64,000 nucleotides of DNA from CBDHFQ01 sp965262565. GTDB taxonomy: Bacteria; Bacteroidota; Bacteroidia; J057. Shown in pieces: positions 19,827-28,554 of this stretch. Each line of letters begins with the position of its first letter. Position 1 is the stretch's first letter. The notes beneath the pieces are model-generated. The model saw only the letters and a program-made list of their open reading frames with translations, had not been told where the DNA came from and ran no database searches. The translations under genes were made by a program, and so were the position numbers. Location: contig CBDHFQ010000015.1 in NCBI GenBank assembly GCA_965262565.1, positions 1-64,000 of the forward strand. The letters are read 5' to 3'.

Positions 19827-20429
19827 TTAAGGATTTCTTAATGCCATTTTAATGATTTCTTCTACTGAAATATCCTCTCCATGTTCCCGAATAATTTGAT
19901 TGACTCGTTTTTCCATTCCCCCTTTTGCCAGCCCAAGGCTCACTAAAGCGGCTATCGCTTCCTTTTTCTTAACAATTACCGTTCCCCCTTCATTCAAGGA
20001 TAGCGTTTCTGCTGATTGGCCCGCCTCTTCCATCTTAATTTTATCTTTCAGCTCCAGAACAATCCTACCTGCAGTTTTCGCGCCAATCCCCTTAATTCGC
20101 TTCAAAGTGTGTATATCTTCCTGCTTGATGGCCATTTGTAATTCTTCAATTCCTATTCCTGAAAGAATCATCATAGCAGTACTTCCTCCCACTCCTGAAA
20201 CACTCAACAGCAGTTCGAATAACTTCTTTTCTCTTTCATTTCCAAATCCGTACAACACATGAGCGTCTTCTCTCACCTGAAAATGAGTATGAAGTTTTAT
20301 CGTCTCTTTGTTCTGCAATAAATGATGAGTGTTAAGAGAGATATGAATATGATATCCAATTCCCTGGCACTCTAAAATAACATAGGTAGGTTCTAATCGA
20401 GCTACCTTTCCTTGAATGTATGAGATCAC
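19827..20429 (-). CDS. ruvA: Holliday junction branch migration protein RuvA
   Basis: 200 residues, the family's usual length. Domain I (OB fold, about 1-62) begins MISYIQGKVARLEPTYVIL; domain II has two helix-hairpin-helix motifs (SVSGVGGSTAMMILSGIG and RIKGIGAKTAGRIVLELKDK), and domain III (about 155-200) ends in the small three-helix RuvB-binding module with AIAALVSLGL. RuvA binds the four-way junction as a tetramer and loads the RuvB motor. ruvB is not in the window. It sits 196 bases upstream of sprA on the same strand, and has its own short upstream spacer. Confidence 0.95.
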   Translation of the reverse strand: MISYIQGKVARLEPTYVILECQGIGYHIHISLNTHHLLQNKETIKLHTHFQVREDAHVLYGFGNEREKKLFELLLSVSGVGGSTAMMILSGIGIEELQMAIKQEDIHTLKRIKGIGAKTAGRIVLELKDKIKMEEAGQSAETLSLNEGGTVIVKKKEAIAALVSLGLAKGGMEKRVNQIIREHGEDISVEEIIKMALRNP

Positions 20430-20519
20430 TACAGCTTAATTAACGATGTTGGTAGTTTGATGCGTTGCCAATGAATAAGATAATTGTCAGTTCATCTTAA
20501 TACAGGTGGTCATAGTCGA

Positions 20520-21293
20520 TTAAAAGGATTCGAAATGATAACTTAATCCAATTAATAAACCTGCTGTTATATTCCTTGTGATATCCTGCCGACCTACTCC
20601 CCTTTCAGATTCCCAGAAATTCTCTTCTCTGGTTTCTCCTGCCTCTGTGACAAAAAATGTTTCCTCTTTATCTTCTATATCTCTGAATGATGCATCTGCC
20701 CTCAATTTGAGGTTCATGAATAAATGTTCAGCCAATCTTATATCCCATCCGAACTCAACTATAGCTGAAAGATCAATCGGTTCATAAGCTTCAAAAGTCG
20801 TAGGAAAACTGGTGATGTTTTCTGGTAGTGGAGGTTCAAACTCTGTGTTATCATTGAAAGTAAACGCTTGGGTTAAAATGCCTACTTGTACCCCGCCATA
20901 TAACGAAAAAATCCATTTCCGATTTTCTGAGGGTGTTTGTACTCCTATCATAAGTGGAAACTTAACGTACTCTAGGCGAGTTACTTCTTCTACTTGTTCA
21001 TTACTACCATTTAAAAAGCTAAAAGCACCTCCTTGTTGGGTATATAGCGCATTGACTTTAATTCCTGCATGTAGGGGGGTTCCGGGAATCAGGCGCTGGT
21101 AGGCAACATGTACTCCAGCTCCCATTCCACCTAGCCATTCGTACCGATACACTTCCTCTGGTAAATTGACATCGAATTCATTATATAAAGCTACTGCCTG
21201 AGGTAATACAAAAGCACCTACTTGAAATCCCTGCTGAGCTTTCCCAGAGAGCAACATTCCCAGCCCCAAAAAAATAATGGCAAGCCTTTTCAT
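20520..21293 (-). CDS. Outer-membrane beta-barrel protein (OMP_b-brl_2-like)
   Basis: About 257 residues from the preferred start, the Met that begins MKRLAIIFLGLGMLLSGKAQQ, a good signal peptide; an in-frame ATG seven codons earlier (21314) would put charged residues before it. The mature part has alternating hydrophobic strands and ends in an aromatic residue (SYHFESF), typical of small 8-strand barrels of Bacteroidota. The segment EYVKFPLMIGVQTPS with the following GGVQVGILTQ resembles the PorT-type barrel family. Whether it takes part in T9SS is not shown; the closeness to sprA only suggests it. Upstream on the same strand lies the Rieske protein gene. Confidence 0.65.
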   Translation of the reverse strand: MKRLAIIFLGLGMLLSGKAQQGFQVGAFVLPQAVALYNEFDVNLPEEVYRYEWLGGMGAGVHVAYQRLIPGTPLHAGIKVNALYTQQGGAFSFLNGSNEQVEEVTRLEYVKFPLMIGVQTPSENRKWIFSLYGGVQVGILTQAFTFNDNTEFEPPLPENITSFPTTFEAYEPIDLSAIVEFGWDIRLAEHLFMNLKLRADASFRDIEDKEETFFVTEAGETREENFWESERGVGRQDITRNITAGLLIGLSYHFESF

Positions 21294-21384
21294 ATTTATT
21301 GTTCTATAGCGCAAGGTAGATAAATTATTTTGTCCATACCATTATCGCTTTTATTAAAGGTTCGTTGAAGCTTTTCGCATTTCA

Positions 21385-21738
21385 TTATGTCCACCATTTC
21401 CACCAGGGAGAGGTTCGGGGAATAGCAACCCAATAAGATCCATTGTCAAGTTTGACCTTATAGGTCGGAAGTACATAGCCTCCTTTCTCGGAAGCTCCAC
21501 TTTCCAGAGAGAAAGCAAATCTATGCCAGGGACAAACTATGTGTCCTTTGCTATCTATAAATCCCTGTGCCATGGGTCCGTATTGATGGGGACATTTCAT
21601 ATCAAAAGCATAACATGAATTATGATAAAAGGTGAAACACAGGGATTTATTTTGTATTTTCCTAACATAGATTTGTTCTTCCCTTTCCGCATGCAATTTT
21701 GTTAGGTCAGGAACCCGGTACCATACTAATTCTTTCAT
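21385..21738 (-). CDS. Rieske-type [2Fe-2S] ferredoxin
   Basis: 117 residues. The cluster ligands are visible as CPH at about residues 49-51 and CPWH about 17 residues later, the C-x-H ... C-x-x-H spacing of Rieske domains; FAFSLESGASEKGGYVLPTYKVKL completes the usual fold. No membrane anchor or catalytic domain is fused, so it is a small soluble Rieske ferredoxin or an oxygenase/nitrite-reductase-type electron carrier. A partner enzyme is not adjacent. The C-terminus is unusually Trp-rich (SPWWKWWT). It is divergent from the phosphatase operon across a 181-base spacer. Confidence 0.85.
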   Translation of the reverse strand: MKELVWYRVPDLTKLHAEREEQIYVRKIQNKSLCFTFYHNSCYAFDMKCPHQYGPMAQGFIDSKGHIVCPWHRFAFSLESGASEKGGYVLPTYKVKLDNGSYWVAIPRTSPWWKWWT

Positions 21739-21781
21739 AGTAGAACAATCAACCGCTTACTCAATGAACATAGCCCAGTAA

Positions 21782-21817
21782 TAAGTAAATATGTAATTTA
21801 CTTACTTTCTAAGTTTG
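21782..21817 (+). promoter_or_regulatory. Palindrome plus -7 box upstream of the partner-switching operon
   Basis: TAAGTAAAT-ATGTA-ATTTACTTA is a perfect 9-bp inverted repeat (21782-21804). TAAGTTTG, a full match to the Bacteroidota -7 box, begins six bases later (21810-21817), 103 bases before the phosphatase start. A protein bound at the palindrome would cover the -33 region, so it is a plausible operator for this operon or for the divergent Rieske gene. Confidence 0.4.
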
Positions 21818-21919
21818 ACAAATCATCGGAACAAATTAATTTGTAAAGCTAACATAATCTAAGGCACTATTATCACTTTACGTCCCATCATATTCAACGG
21901 TATTTTATTTGTAGTATCA

Positions 21920-23938
21920 ATGATGTTATGGTTGATCCTACTGGTATATCACGTTTCCAGATTTGGGGTAGAGGACTATGCTACGGATTATATGACCCCC
22001 CTAAGTTTATTTCAGTATCGTATCACTTTTGCCTGTTTTTTAGCAGTTACCACTTTTGCGATTGGAAGGGTCTTTAGCAAAATCGAAAAATTAAACGTGT
22101 TGACGCTACTTTGGCGTCTGTTTATGATCGGTATTCTTGGGATTACAGGTATTCTCCTATTAATTATATTAAGAAATTATACCCAGTACTCAGCCTTATC
22201 TGACTACCTGGACCCAGTTTTTTTTTCCGTTGCACTATATATATTATTGGGATTCTTTTTATCTGCCTTATTTATTTTCAGAAGATTTATCCTTTATCAA
22301 CGTACTATCACCCGTTTGAGAGGATGGTATTTGTTGATGGGATTATTAGGTCTAATGCTATTGACCAATGTTTATCCATCCATATTTTCCTATTACTCTT
22401 TTGGTTACATTATTTTTATCCTATATCTCATAGCCGTGCTTATCATGGCAGCCAACGTACGTTGGATTTCATATCTCAACTTCAATCAAAAGCTTCAGTC
22501 TCTGGGAATTTTTTCCTTGATTCTGGTGCTTATCGTAGCATATATTTTCGTAGCCATCCGATTTCCCGAAGCGTTGGAAATAGCGGTATCAGAAGTTCCT
22601 GGGCAATTTTTTATTCTCTGCATTATTATATTTGCTATTATTTATTCCACTTTTTCCATATTAGTATTGTTCTTTAACCTTCCTACCTCCTCTATTTTCG
22701 AACTTCAAAGCCTGGAGATCGCTTCATTTCACAACATTAACCAGGCGATACAATCTAACCTCGATTTTACAGACATCATGAATAGTTTACTGGATGCCAG
22801 TGTATTAGCTGCTAATGCCAAGTCAGGATGGCTGGAAATGATGAATGAGGAAACGGGAGAAAGTGAAGTAAAGTTGTGCAAGCGGATTACTTTGGAAGAA
22901 ATTGAAGTATTGACGAGAGGACAAAAGTTGACAGAAAAGGTGTTAAAGGACAGGAAATACTATCTCATTCGCAACACGAGAAGTCTTCGATTAAAACGAA
23001 AAATAGACAGCAAATTTCGTTGCTTATTGTGCATCCCCATTCTATCCAATAGTCAACAATACGGTGCGATTTTCATTGCTAATGAATTAACTCAGTCTTT
23101 TGAAGATGTGACCATAGAGTCTGTGGTTTCTTTTGCGGAACAAGCTGGTATTGCTCTGGAAAATGCTAAGCTGGTAAAAGATTCTATTGAGATGGAGCGA
23201 TACAGAGAGCAATTAAAAATTGCCAAGGATGTTCAGAATCAATTGTTACCTAAACACCTCCCCAAAAATGCGAATATTGAATTTCATTCCTTAAATGAAA
23301 ACGCTTTTGAAGTAGGAGGAGATTATTACGATGTGATAGGTAATGGAGATGATTTGTTCAAGATTGCCATTGGAGATGTATCGGGAAAGGGAACTACTGC
23401 CGCTTTTTATATGGCTGAAATTAAAGGTATCTTTCATGCACTAACGAGAATGAACCTATCGCCGAAAAAATTTATTGAAATCACTAATCAAGCTCTCTCT
23501 GACTGTATGCAGAAGGGTTCGTATATGACATTGACTTATCTGGAAATCAATACGGCCGAAAACCAGATAGAATTAATCCGAGCAGGTCATTGCCCAACCT
23601 TTTATTATAATTCTAAGACGGATAACATATGTATGTTAAGAGACGGAACTCTTGGTTTAGGTATAGTAAGGAATGGTGCTTTCAAGAATTATATTGGCGA
23701 ATCACAGCAGTTAATTTATTCAAGAGGAGACGTATTATTGCTGTATACAGATGGAATTGTAGAGGCGAGAAATGAAGAAGGAGTCGAGTTTGGATATGAT
23801 AGAGTGAAAGATATTTTCTTCAAGAACAGGCATCGAGAGAGCAAGTATTTAGCATCTCAAATAGTCCAAGAAGTAAAAAACTTTTCTCAAAATGATTTGC
23901 AAGACGATTATACAATTTTGATTATTAGGTTCTTGTAG
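21920..23938 (+). CDS. Membrane GAF-PP2C (SpoIIE/RsbU-type) serine phosphatase
   Basis: 672 residues. The first 255 contain about seven membrane segments, residues 275-425 form a GAF-like sensor domain (FTDIMNSLLDASVLAAN ... FAEQAGIALENAKL), and a linker helix (YREQLKIAKDVQNQLLP) leads to a PP2C-type SpoIIE phosphatase domain. Metal-binding acidic residues are seen in EVGGDYYDV (about 463), IAIGDVSGKG (about 482), LLYTDGIVEARN and DDYTILIIRF. RsbU/SpoIIE enzymes dephosphorylate STAS antagonists; the STAS gene follows after 38 bases. The membrane region probably senses an external or bilayer signal. Two adjacent ATG codons start the frame; either may be used. Confidence 0.87.
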   Translation: MMLWLILLVYHVSRFGVEDYATDYMTPLSLFQYRITFACFLAVTTFAIGRVFSKIEKLNVLTLLWRLFMIGILGITGILLLIILRNYTQYSALSDYLDPVFFSVALYILLGFFLSALFIFRRFILYQRTITRLRGWYLLMGLLGLMLLTNVYPSIFSYYSFGYIIFILYLIAVLIMAANVRWISYLNFNQKLQSLGIFSLILVLIVAYIFVAIRFPEALEIAVSEVPGQFFILCIIIFAIIYSTFSILVLFFNLPTSSIFELQSLEIASFHNINQAIQSNLDFTDIMNSLLDASVLAANAKSGWLEMMNEETGESEVKLCKRITLEEIEVLTRGQKLTEKVLKDRKYYLIRNTRSLRLKRKIDSKFRCLLCIPILSNSQQYGAIFIANELTQSFEDVTIESVVSFAEQAGIALENAKLVKDSIEMERYREQLKIAKDVQNQLLPKHLPKNANIEFHSLNENAFEVGGDYYDVIGNGDDLFKIAIGDVSGKGTTAAFYMAEIKGIFHALTRMNLSPKKFIEITNQALSDCMQKGSYMTLTYLEINTAENQIELIRAGHCPTFYYNSKTDNICMLRDGTLGLGIVRNGAFKNYIGESQQLIYSRGDVLLLYTDGIVEARNEEGVEFGYDRVKDIFFKNRHRESKYLASQIVQEVKNFSQNDLQDDYTILIIRFL

Positions 23939-23976
23939 GTAAACATTAACAAAAATTCCTCGTAACAATATACTGT

Positions 23977-24315
23977 ATGGAAATCAAAGAATTGAATAAT
24001 TCTCTATATGTTACTTTAAAGCCTGTAGGGGATTTAGATGCAAATTCCTCCATTGTTCTTGATGAAAAGATTCAATCTCTGTTAGAAAATAATCAAAATT
24101 TTATTAACATTGATTGTTCGGATGTTCCATACATGTCCAGTGCTGGAATGGGGGTATTTATTGCGCATTTAGATGAAATTAAATCGAGAAAAGGTAAGCT
24201 GGTGTTATCTAATTTAGTTGATAGTGTCCTGGATGTCCTTGAATTATTAGGATTAAATCAACTTATAGATATCGCCAGTAATGAAAAAGAAGTAAACAAT
24301 CTATTTAAGAGATGA
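23977..24315 (+). CDS. STAS-domain anti-anti-sigma factor (RsbV/SpoIIAA-like)
   Basis: 112 residues, a single STAS domain of standard length. FINIDCSDVPYMSSAGMGVFI holds the conserved phosphorylation site (one of Ser54/Ser55) used by the cognate kinase. It lies between the PP2C phosphatase and the HATPase kinase and its stop overlaps the kinase start (ATGA), implying translational coupling. By analogy it is phosphorylated by the kinase and reactivated by the phosphatase. The final target is unknown because no sigma factor gene is near. Confidence 0.88.
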   Translation: MEIKELNNSLYVTLKPVGDLDANSSIVLDEKIQSLLENNQNFINIDCSDVPYMSSAGMGVFIAHLDEIKSRKGKLVLSNLVDSVLDVLELLGLNQLIDIASNEKEVNNLFKR

Positions 24316-24740
24316 AAGCATTTTTGCGAGTAAGTTGCCAGAAAAATAATTTATACATCATCAGAGAATTCATAAAGACCCGTCTTAATGATCTCGAAGT
24401 CCCTCCCCATGTTTCCCACCAGATTATTTTAGCGACAGATGAAGCCTGTGCGAATTGTATTATTCACCAACATCAATGTAACAGTCTTTCTACCATTGAA
24501 GTAGCCATTTATAGAGAAGGGCATACCATTTCTATTGAGATAAAAGATACAGGCGAAGCTTTCCCTATACACACTTACAAACCACCGAAAATTCAGGATA
24601 TAGTGAAAAGCAGGAAAAGGGGCGGCTTAGGTATTATGCTGATAAAGAAGTTAATGGATGAAGTGAAAATAGAGAAACAGGAAGATTTTTTCATTTATAA
24701 GCTCTCCAAGCACTTAACCGAAAAAGTGATTCAAACTTAA
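24312..24740 (+). CDS. HATPase serine kinase / anti-sigma factor (RsbW/SpoIIAB-like)
   Basis: 142 residues. It has the GHKL ATPase boxes: N-box ATDEACANCIIHQ, G1-like IEIKDTGEAF and G2-like RGGLGIMLIKKLMDEV. Small proteins of this kind phosphorylate STAS antagonists and, when free, sequester a partner. The start overlaps the STAS gene by four bases. Its 3' end overlaps the convergent DUF1361 gene by 50 bases. The G1 and G2 motifs look intact, so it should bind ATP. Confidence 0.85.
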   Translation: MKAFLRVSCQKNNLYIIREFIKTRLNDLEVPPHVSHQIILATDEACANCIIHQHQCNSLSTIEVAIYREGHTISIEIKDTGEAFPIHTYKPPKIQDIVKSRKRGGLGIMLIKKLMDEVKIEKQEDFFIYKLSKHLTEKVIQT

Positions 24741-25398
24741 GCGAATCTTCTCCTCTCGCATTAATAAACGCTGCATATACTATCCAAATAAAAGCTCCAA
24801 AGCACAGAATAAATCCTACAGCTTTTAACGCTTCCCCTTGATTAATCATTAAAGCGATAAATTCATTACCAAGTTTTATTGGATGAGTAAATACGTCCCA
24901 GCTATTCCATCTCAAAAACCGACCTACATAAACCCCAAAGCTTGATAACCATATAAACATACTGATACTTAGCCAGGCCCAGCCACTTCCTGATTTTTGG
25001 CGGATATAATCGTGCCAATATGCAAGCGAGCTAAGCCCTACCATTAATCCGGTATAAGCAAAAGATAGAATGAGCATTAAGTCATACCATATGGGAACAT
25101 TGGGACGCGACCTGAGATGGACAAAATCTGTAATAATGTAGGGTGCATTAGGAAAGAATAATAGCCACAAGAAGACGAAAAGTATAGTCAATCCTATTGA
25201 GGGCTTATCCAACATGTTGTGAAGTTGAGCTACCCCCCAGGGAATCCACGCTAAAAACAGATTCCAAACAAGAAATAGGAAAAAATATCTTCCACTTAAC
25301 CAAACTCTTCCAAACAAAAGAGCAAAGCAAAAAAGCGATGCTACGATAAGAAAAACGTCTTTCAGGATAGCATGCTTAGCAACAGCAAAATATCTCAT
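24691..25398 (-). CDS. DUF1361 family membrane protein
   Basis: 235 residues with about seven membrane segments. WLLFFPNAPYIITDFVHLRS and the following PIWYDLMLILSFAY are the family's conserved core; GVYVGRFLRWNSWDV is a second one. DUF1361 proteins are widespread and uncharacterised. The last 17 codons overlap the end of the convergent kinase gene, so one of the two may be affected by antisense transcription. It is upstream of nothing obviously related; folD follows divergent spacing of 62 bases on the same strand. Confidence 0.75.
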   Translation of the reverse strand: MRYFAVAKHAILKDVFLIVASLFCFALLFGRVWLSGRYFFLFLVWNLFLAWIPWGVAQLHNMLDKPSIGLTILFVFLWLLFFPNAPYIITDFVHLRSRPNVPIWYDLMLILSFAYTGLMVGLSSLAYWHDYIRQKSGSGWAWLSISMFIWLSSFGVYVGRFLRWNSWDVFTHPIKLGNEFIALMINQGEALKAVGFILCFGAFIWIVYAAFINARGEDSLKFESLFRLSAWRAYK

Positions 25399-25460
25399 GA
25401 ATAGGAATTCTGTATGTTTTCAGTATTTCTTTAACTTACAGAGGATTTAACGTAGGATTT

Positions 25461-26360
25461 TTAAGTAGGTTGACCAATACCCATAGTTCTTTTGTAGGTA
25501 TCCAGCGTATTTCTGAGCAAAAGTGCCACCGTCATAGGACCTACCCCTCCTGGCACGGGAGTAATGTAACTAGCCTTTTTTGACACTTCATCAAAATCGA
25601 CATCCCCTTTTAACCTATATCCCGATTTCGTTTCTGGTGCAGGCACTCTGGTGATCCCCACATCCACTACCACTGCCCCAGGTTTTACCATGTCAGCTGT
25701 GATCAGCCCTGGTTTCCCTACAGCCACGATCAAAATATCTCCAAGGGGACAAAGTTTTTTCAATTCTTCAGGTGGAGTATATTTGTGGCATAATGTTACC
25801 GTTGCTTCGCCAGGAGATCCCCCCCTTGACATAAGGATAGAAATAGGTCTCCCTACTATTCTGCTTCTTCCTACGACGACACAATGCTTTCCTTTCGTAG
25901 CAATGTTATACCGATCTAATAATTCGATGATTCCAGCAGGAGTAGCTGGTAATATACCAGGAAAATTCAACGTAACCATTCCTACATTAAAGGGATGGAA
26001 ACCATCAACATCCTTTGAAGGCAGGATGGTCTGGGTTACATGCTGGGGTGTTATATGAGGTGGAAGGGGCATTTGCACAAGAATTCCATCCACGGTACCA
26101 TCTCGATTAAGGGACTCTACTTTTCCAATTAATTCCGCTTCTGAAGTCGTATTAGGAAGGAGAACCTTGGTAGACTTGTAACCTACAAACTCACAAGATT
26201 TTATTTTATTTTTAACATAAGTGTGAGAAGCAGGATTACCACCGACTAACACAGCCGCCAAGTGAGGGGGGCGCATCTTTTTCTCTAAATAGCCAGCAAC
26301 TTCAGTTCTAATTTCCTTCTTTATTGTTAGGGCCAATCCCTTTCCATCTAGTATTTGCAT
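25461..26360 (-). CDS. folD: Methylenetetrahydrofolate dehydrogenase/cyclohydrolase FolD
   Basis: 299 residues. The substrate pocket with the catalytic lysine is in SHTYVKNKIKSCE (about residue 57), QMPLPPHI and DVDGFHPFNVG follow, and the NADP-binding loop is VVGRSRIVGRPISILM. The C-terminal GGVGPMTVALLLRNT is the family signature. It makes 10-formyl-THF from methylene-THF for purine and formyl-Met synthesis. It lies 31 bases downstream of the DUF3857 gene on the same strand, so they may share a transcript, though no functional link is known. Confidence 0.95.
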   Translation of the reverse strand: MQILDGKGLALTIKKEIRTEVAGYLEKKMRPPHLAAVLVGGNPASHTYVKNKIKSCEFVGYKSTKVLLPNTTSEAELIGKVESLNRDGTVDGILVQMPLPPHITPQHVTQTILPSKDVDGFHPFNVGMVTLNFPGILPATPAGIIELLDRYNIATKGKHCVVVGRSRIVGRPISILMSRGGSPGEATVTLCHKYTPPEELKKLCPLGDILIVAVGKPGLITADMVKPGAVVVDVGITRVPAPETKSGYRLKGDVDFDEVSKKASYITPVPGGVGPMTVALLLRNTLDTYKRTMGIGQPT

Positions 26361-26391
26361 ATCTTAGCGGCGAATAATATTAGATGTAAAT

Positions 26392-28452
26392 CTAATCAAT
26401 TACTCTTCTAAGAATAATATCTTCCTCGTGTTTATTGAAAATATAGTTAAAAAAAACCTTTACATTAGGATATTCTTCTGGATAAAAGATGCGGCGATTA
26501 ATCGAAATTTCACTTACCATTTGTAGGATATTGTGATCCATCTGCCAATTATATAGAAAAGAACCGGCTCTGTTGGGTAACACTACATGAACGGGATGAG
26601 GTAATTGTACTGCTTCATATCCTTCAGGCATCCTTAGAGTAAAATAATGCTTTTCCTCAATTTTTGTATTGAACTCTATAGGAGTTTTTCTGGACTCTTC
26701 ATCGAAGGGATTATCTTCCAGCCCACTGGTAATCATAGGCCTGATAAACATAAGATCTTCTGCAGTCCTGACAAGGCTATCCACTTCCATACGACATCTT
26801 ACTACTAAAGGCTTCTCTAAATTATTCGCATAAATAACTTGAGATTGATTTATAGTTAGGTTGGAAAGGTCTCTAAATACAACATCTTCTATAAAATCTG
26901 TGGTATCCTGGAATGTGGGTAACAATCCCCGGGCAGTCGCACCAGAATATTCATACATGGCTCCATATAATTCCCCTCTGGTTTCATTATTTTCCAATAG
27001 ATCCATTCGAATATGCATTCTGCGCTTTAACATATAATCTGAAAACAATTCCAGCCATCCGAAATTATATTTATCGATAATAAATCCAAGATAATTCAGG
27101 TCATTCCTTGGAACCACTCCAAAAGGCAGCACATCACTCAAGCCATCTAGCAATACATATTCAGCTCCATCTCTGAGAACGACCACTAAATGATTAAACT
27201 GATCAATAAGAGGATATAAGGGATTAATTTTACCATTATCTCTGGTACTGATTAATACCGGATATGCTTCCAGCTTAACTGCTTTGAGCATATTGAGCAT
27301 GATTAAATTAATTTCACTCCCTGAACCCGTATTCGATTCCCAAACATTTTCCAAATCGTCTGTGTATAGCGATAATTCTCCATTCCACCCAAAATTCGTT
27401 CTGACAAAATCATAAATCATACGTGCGCGCTTCTTCTTATTCCTTACCCGAAACGTAAGTCGTTTTGCCCTGATGGCAGAAGTAATATCATCCTCAATAG
27501 CCCCACCAAAATTAGGATGTTCCAGAAAAAAAGTATTAACCGCATCCCATGATTCTATGCTAGGCCCTTGATAAGTAGCAGGAGATTTGACGCTTGCCAG
27601 TTGAAACCTAAGTTGGGGAATCAAATCTTCTCTAGTACTTATAAATGGAATAGGTTCCCAGGCAGGAACATTCTCAGCAAAATAGCTATAAGACTTCCAG
27701 GAGTAACGATCCCCGGGAATAAAAATACTTACTTGTGTATCATTTAACTTGGGGACAGAATAAGATATATTACTTTTAGGTAAGAGTTGATTAAATACCT
27801 CGGATTCGCTTCTTATTTGAGTGGTTTGATTTTGAACGACAATGTTATAGACAAAGGACTCTGGAAAAGCAAGGGTAAACTCACTCTTCCTTACCGGAAT
27901 ATCCCCCTGGAAATGCCATGGACGTAGGAAGTAAAAGTTATTACTCAATATCTGATAAGCATACTCTATGACAATCCCCGGCTTCATATTGGGGATATGA
28001 ATATGAACCACATCCTTGGTTTCACTTATCTCTTCTATCTCCATTTCGACTTCATCCCACTTTACGACTTCCCAACTTGAGTCAGGCTGTAAAAAATAGG
28101 TAACAGCCTCTACATTCACAACTGCCTCATTATACTCCCCCTTTTCTACGGGAATTTGAAGGTGAGCTAAATCAAGTCCTTGTTCATTTTGAATGAATAT
28201 TTTTTTTCGGAAAGAATACTTTACCTTCAGATCATATTCACTAATTCGAAGGGTGCTATCACCAACCGGAACGAGGGTAACTTCTCCTTTATCCAATAAT
28301 ATCTGACCTCCATATTTAGCGAATTGCTCCTGACCTAAGGATTCCATAAATGGCCCTATCTCCCCAAAATCAGGAGTTTGAGCACTGAGAAAACCACCAA
28401 AAATCAGAAAAAAAATAATGAAAAGTCTATTGTACTTATTGCTCATACGCAT
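26392..28452 (-). CDS. DUF3857 / transglutaminase-like secreted protein without catalytic Cys
   Basis: 686 residues. A signal peptide (about residues 9-24, ending FLSAQ) precedes a DUF3857 domain (about 60-230; YDLKVKYSFRKKIFIQNEQG, IEYAYQILSNNFYFLRPWHF). Then comes a transglutaminase-like core (about 340-440) and a beta-rich C-terminal domain. Where active members have a Cys after a Gly (as in the neighbouring NGYGDCKAL) this protein has NTGSGSEINL, around residue 376; the His region (DQFNHLVVVL) is kept. It is probably non-catalytic. It is periplasmic and its role is unknown. Confidence 0.75.
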   Translation of the reverse strand: MRMSNKYNRLFIIFFLIFGGFLSAQTPDFGEIGPFMESLGQEQFAKYGGQILLDKGEVTLVPVGDSTLRISEYDLKVKYSFRKKIFIQNEQGLDLAHLQIPVEKGEYNEAVVNVEAVTYFLQPDSSWEVVKWDEVEMEIEEISETKDVVHIHIPNMKPGIVIEYAYQILSNNFYFLRPWHFQGDIPVRKSEFTLAFPESFVYNIVVQNQTTQIRSESEVFNQLLPKSNISYSVPKLNDTQVSIFIPGDRYSWKSYSYFAENVPAWEPIPFISTREDLIPQLRFQLASVKSPATYQGPSIESWDAVNTFFLEHPNFGGAIEDDITSAIRAKRLTFRVRNKKKRARMIYDFVRTNFGWNGELSLYTDDLENVWESNTGSGSEINLIMLNMLKAVKLEAYPVLISTRDNGKINPLYPLIDQFNHLVVVLRDGAEYVLLDGLSDVLPFGVVPRNDLNYLGFIIDKYNFGWLELFSDYMLKRRMHIRMDLLENNETRGELYGAMYEYSGATARGLLPTFQDTTDFIEDVVFRDLSNLTINQSQVIYANNLEKPLVVRCRMEVDSLVRTAEDLMFIRPMITSGLEDNPFDEESRKTPIEFNTKIEEKHYFTLRMPEGYEAVQLPHPVHVVLPNRAGSFLYNWQMDHNILQMVSEISINRRIFYPEEYPNVKVFFNYIFNKHEEDIILRRVID

Positions 28453-28554
28453 CCTTAACCTCTTTCTTAAATTTCAACAATTTCTGGCAAAAAATCTAAG
28501 AGAATGGAAAAGGAATAGTAAAGAATCAATAGCTAATGAATAATTTGTATAGAA

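Noticed and set aside
20520..21293. Calling the barrel gene a known T9SS component (PorT/SprT)
   Set aside because: Only the general barrel pattern is seen; no diagnostic residues were recognised.
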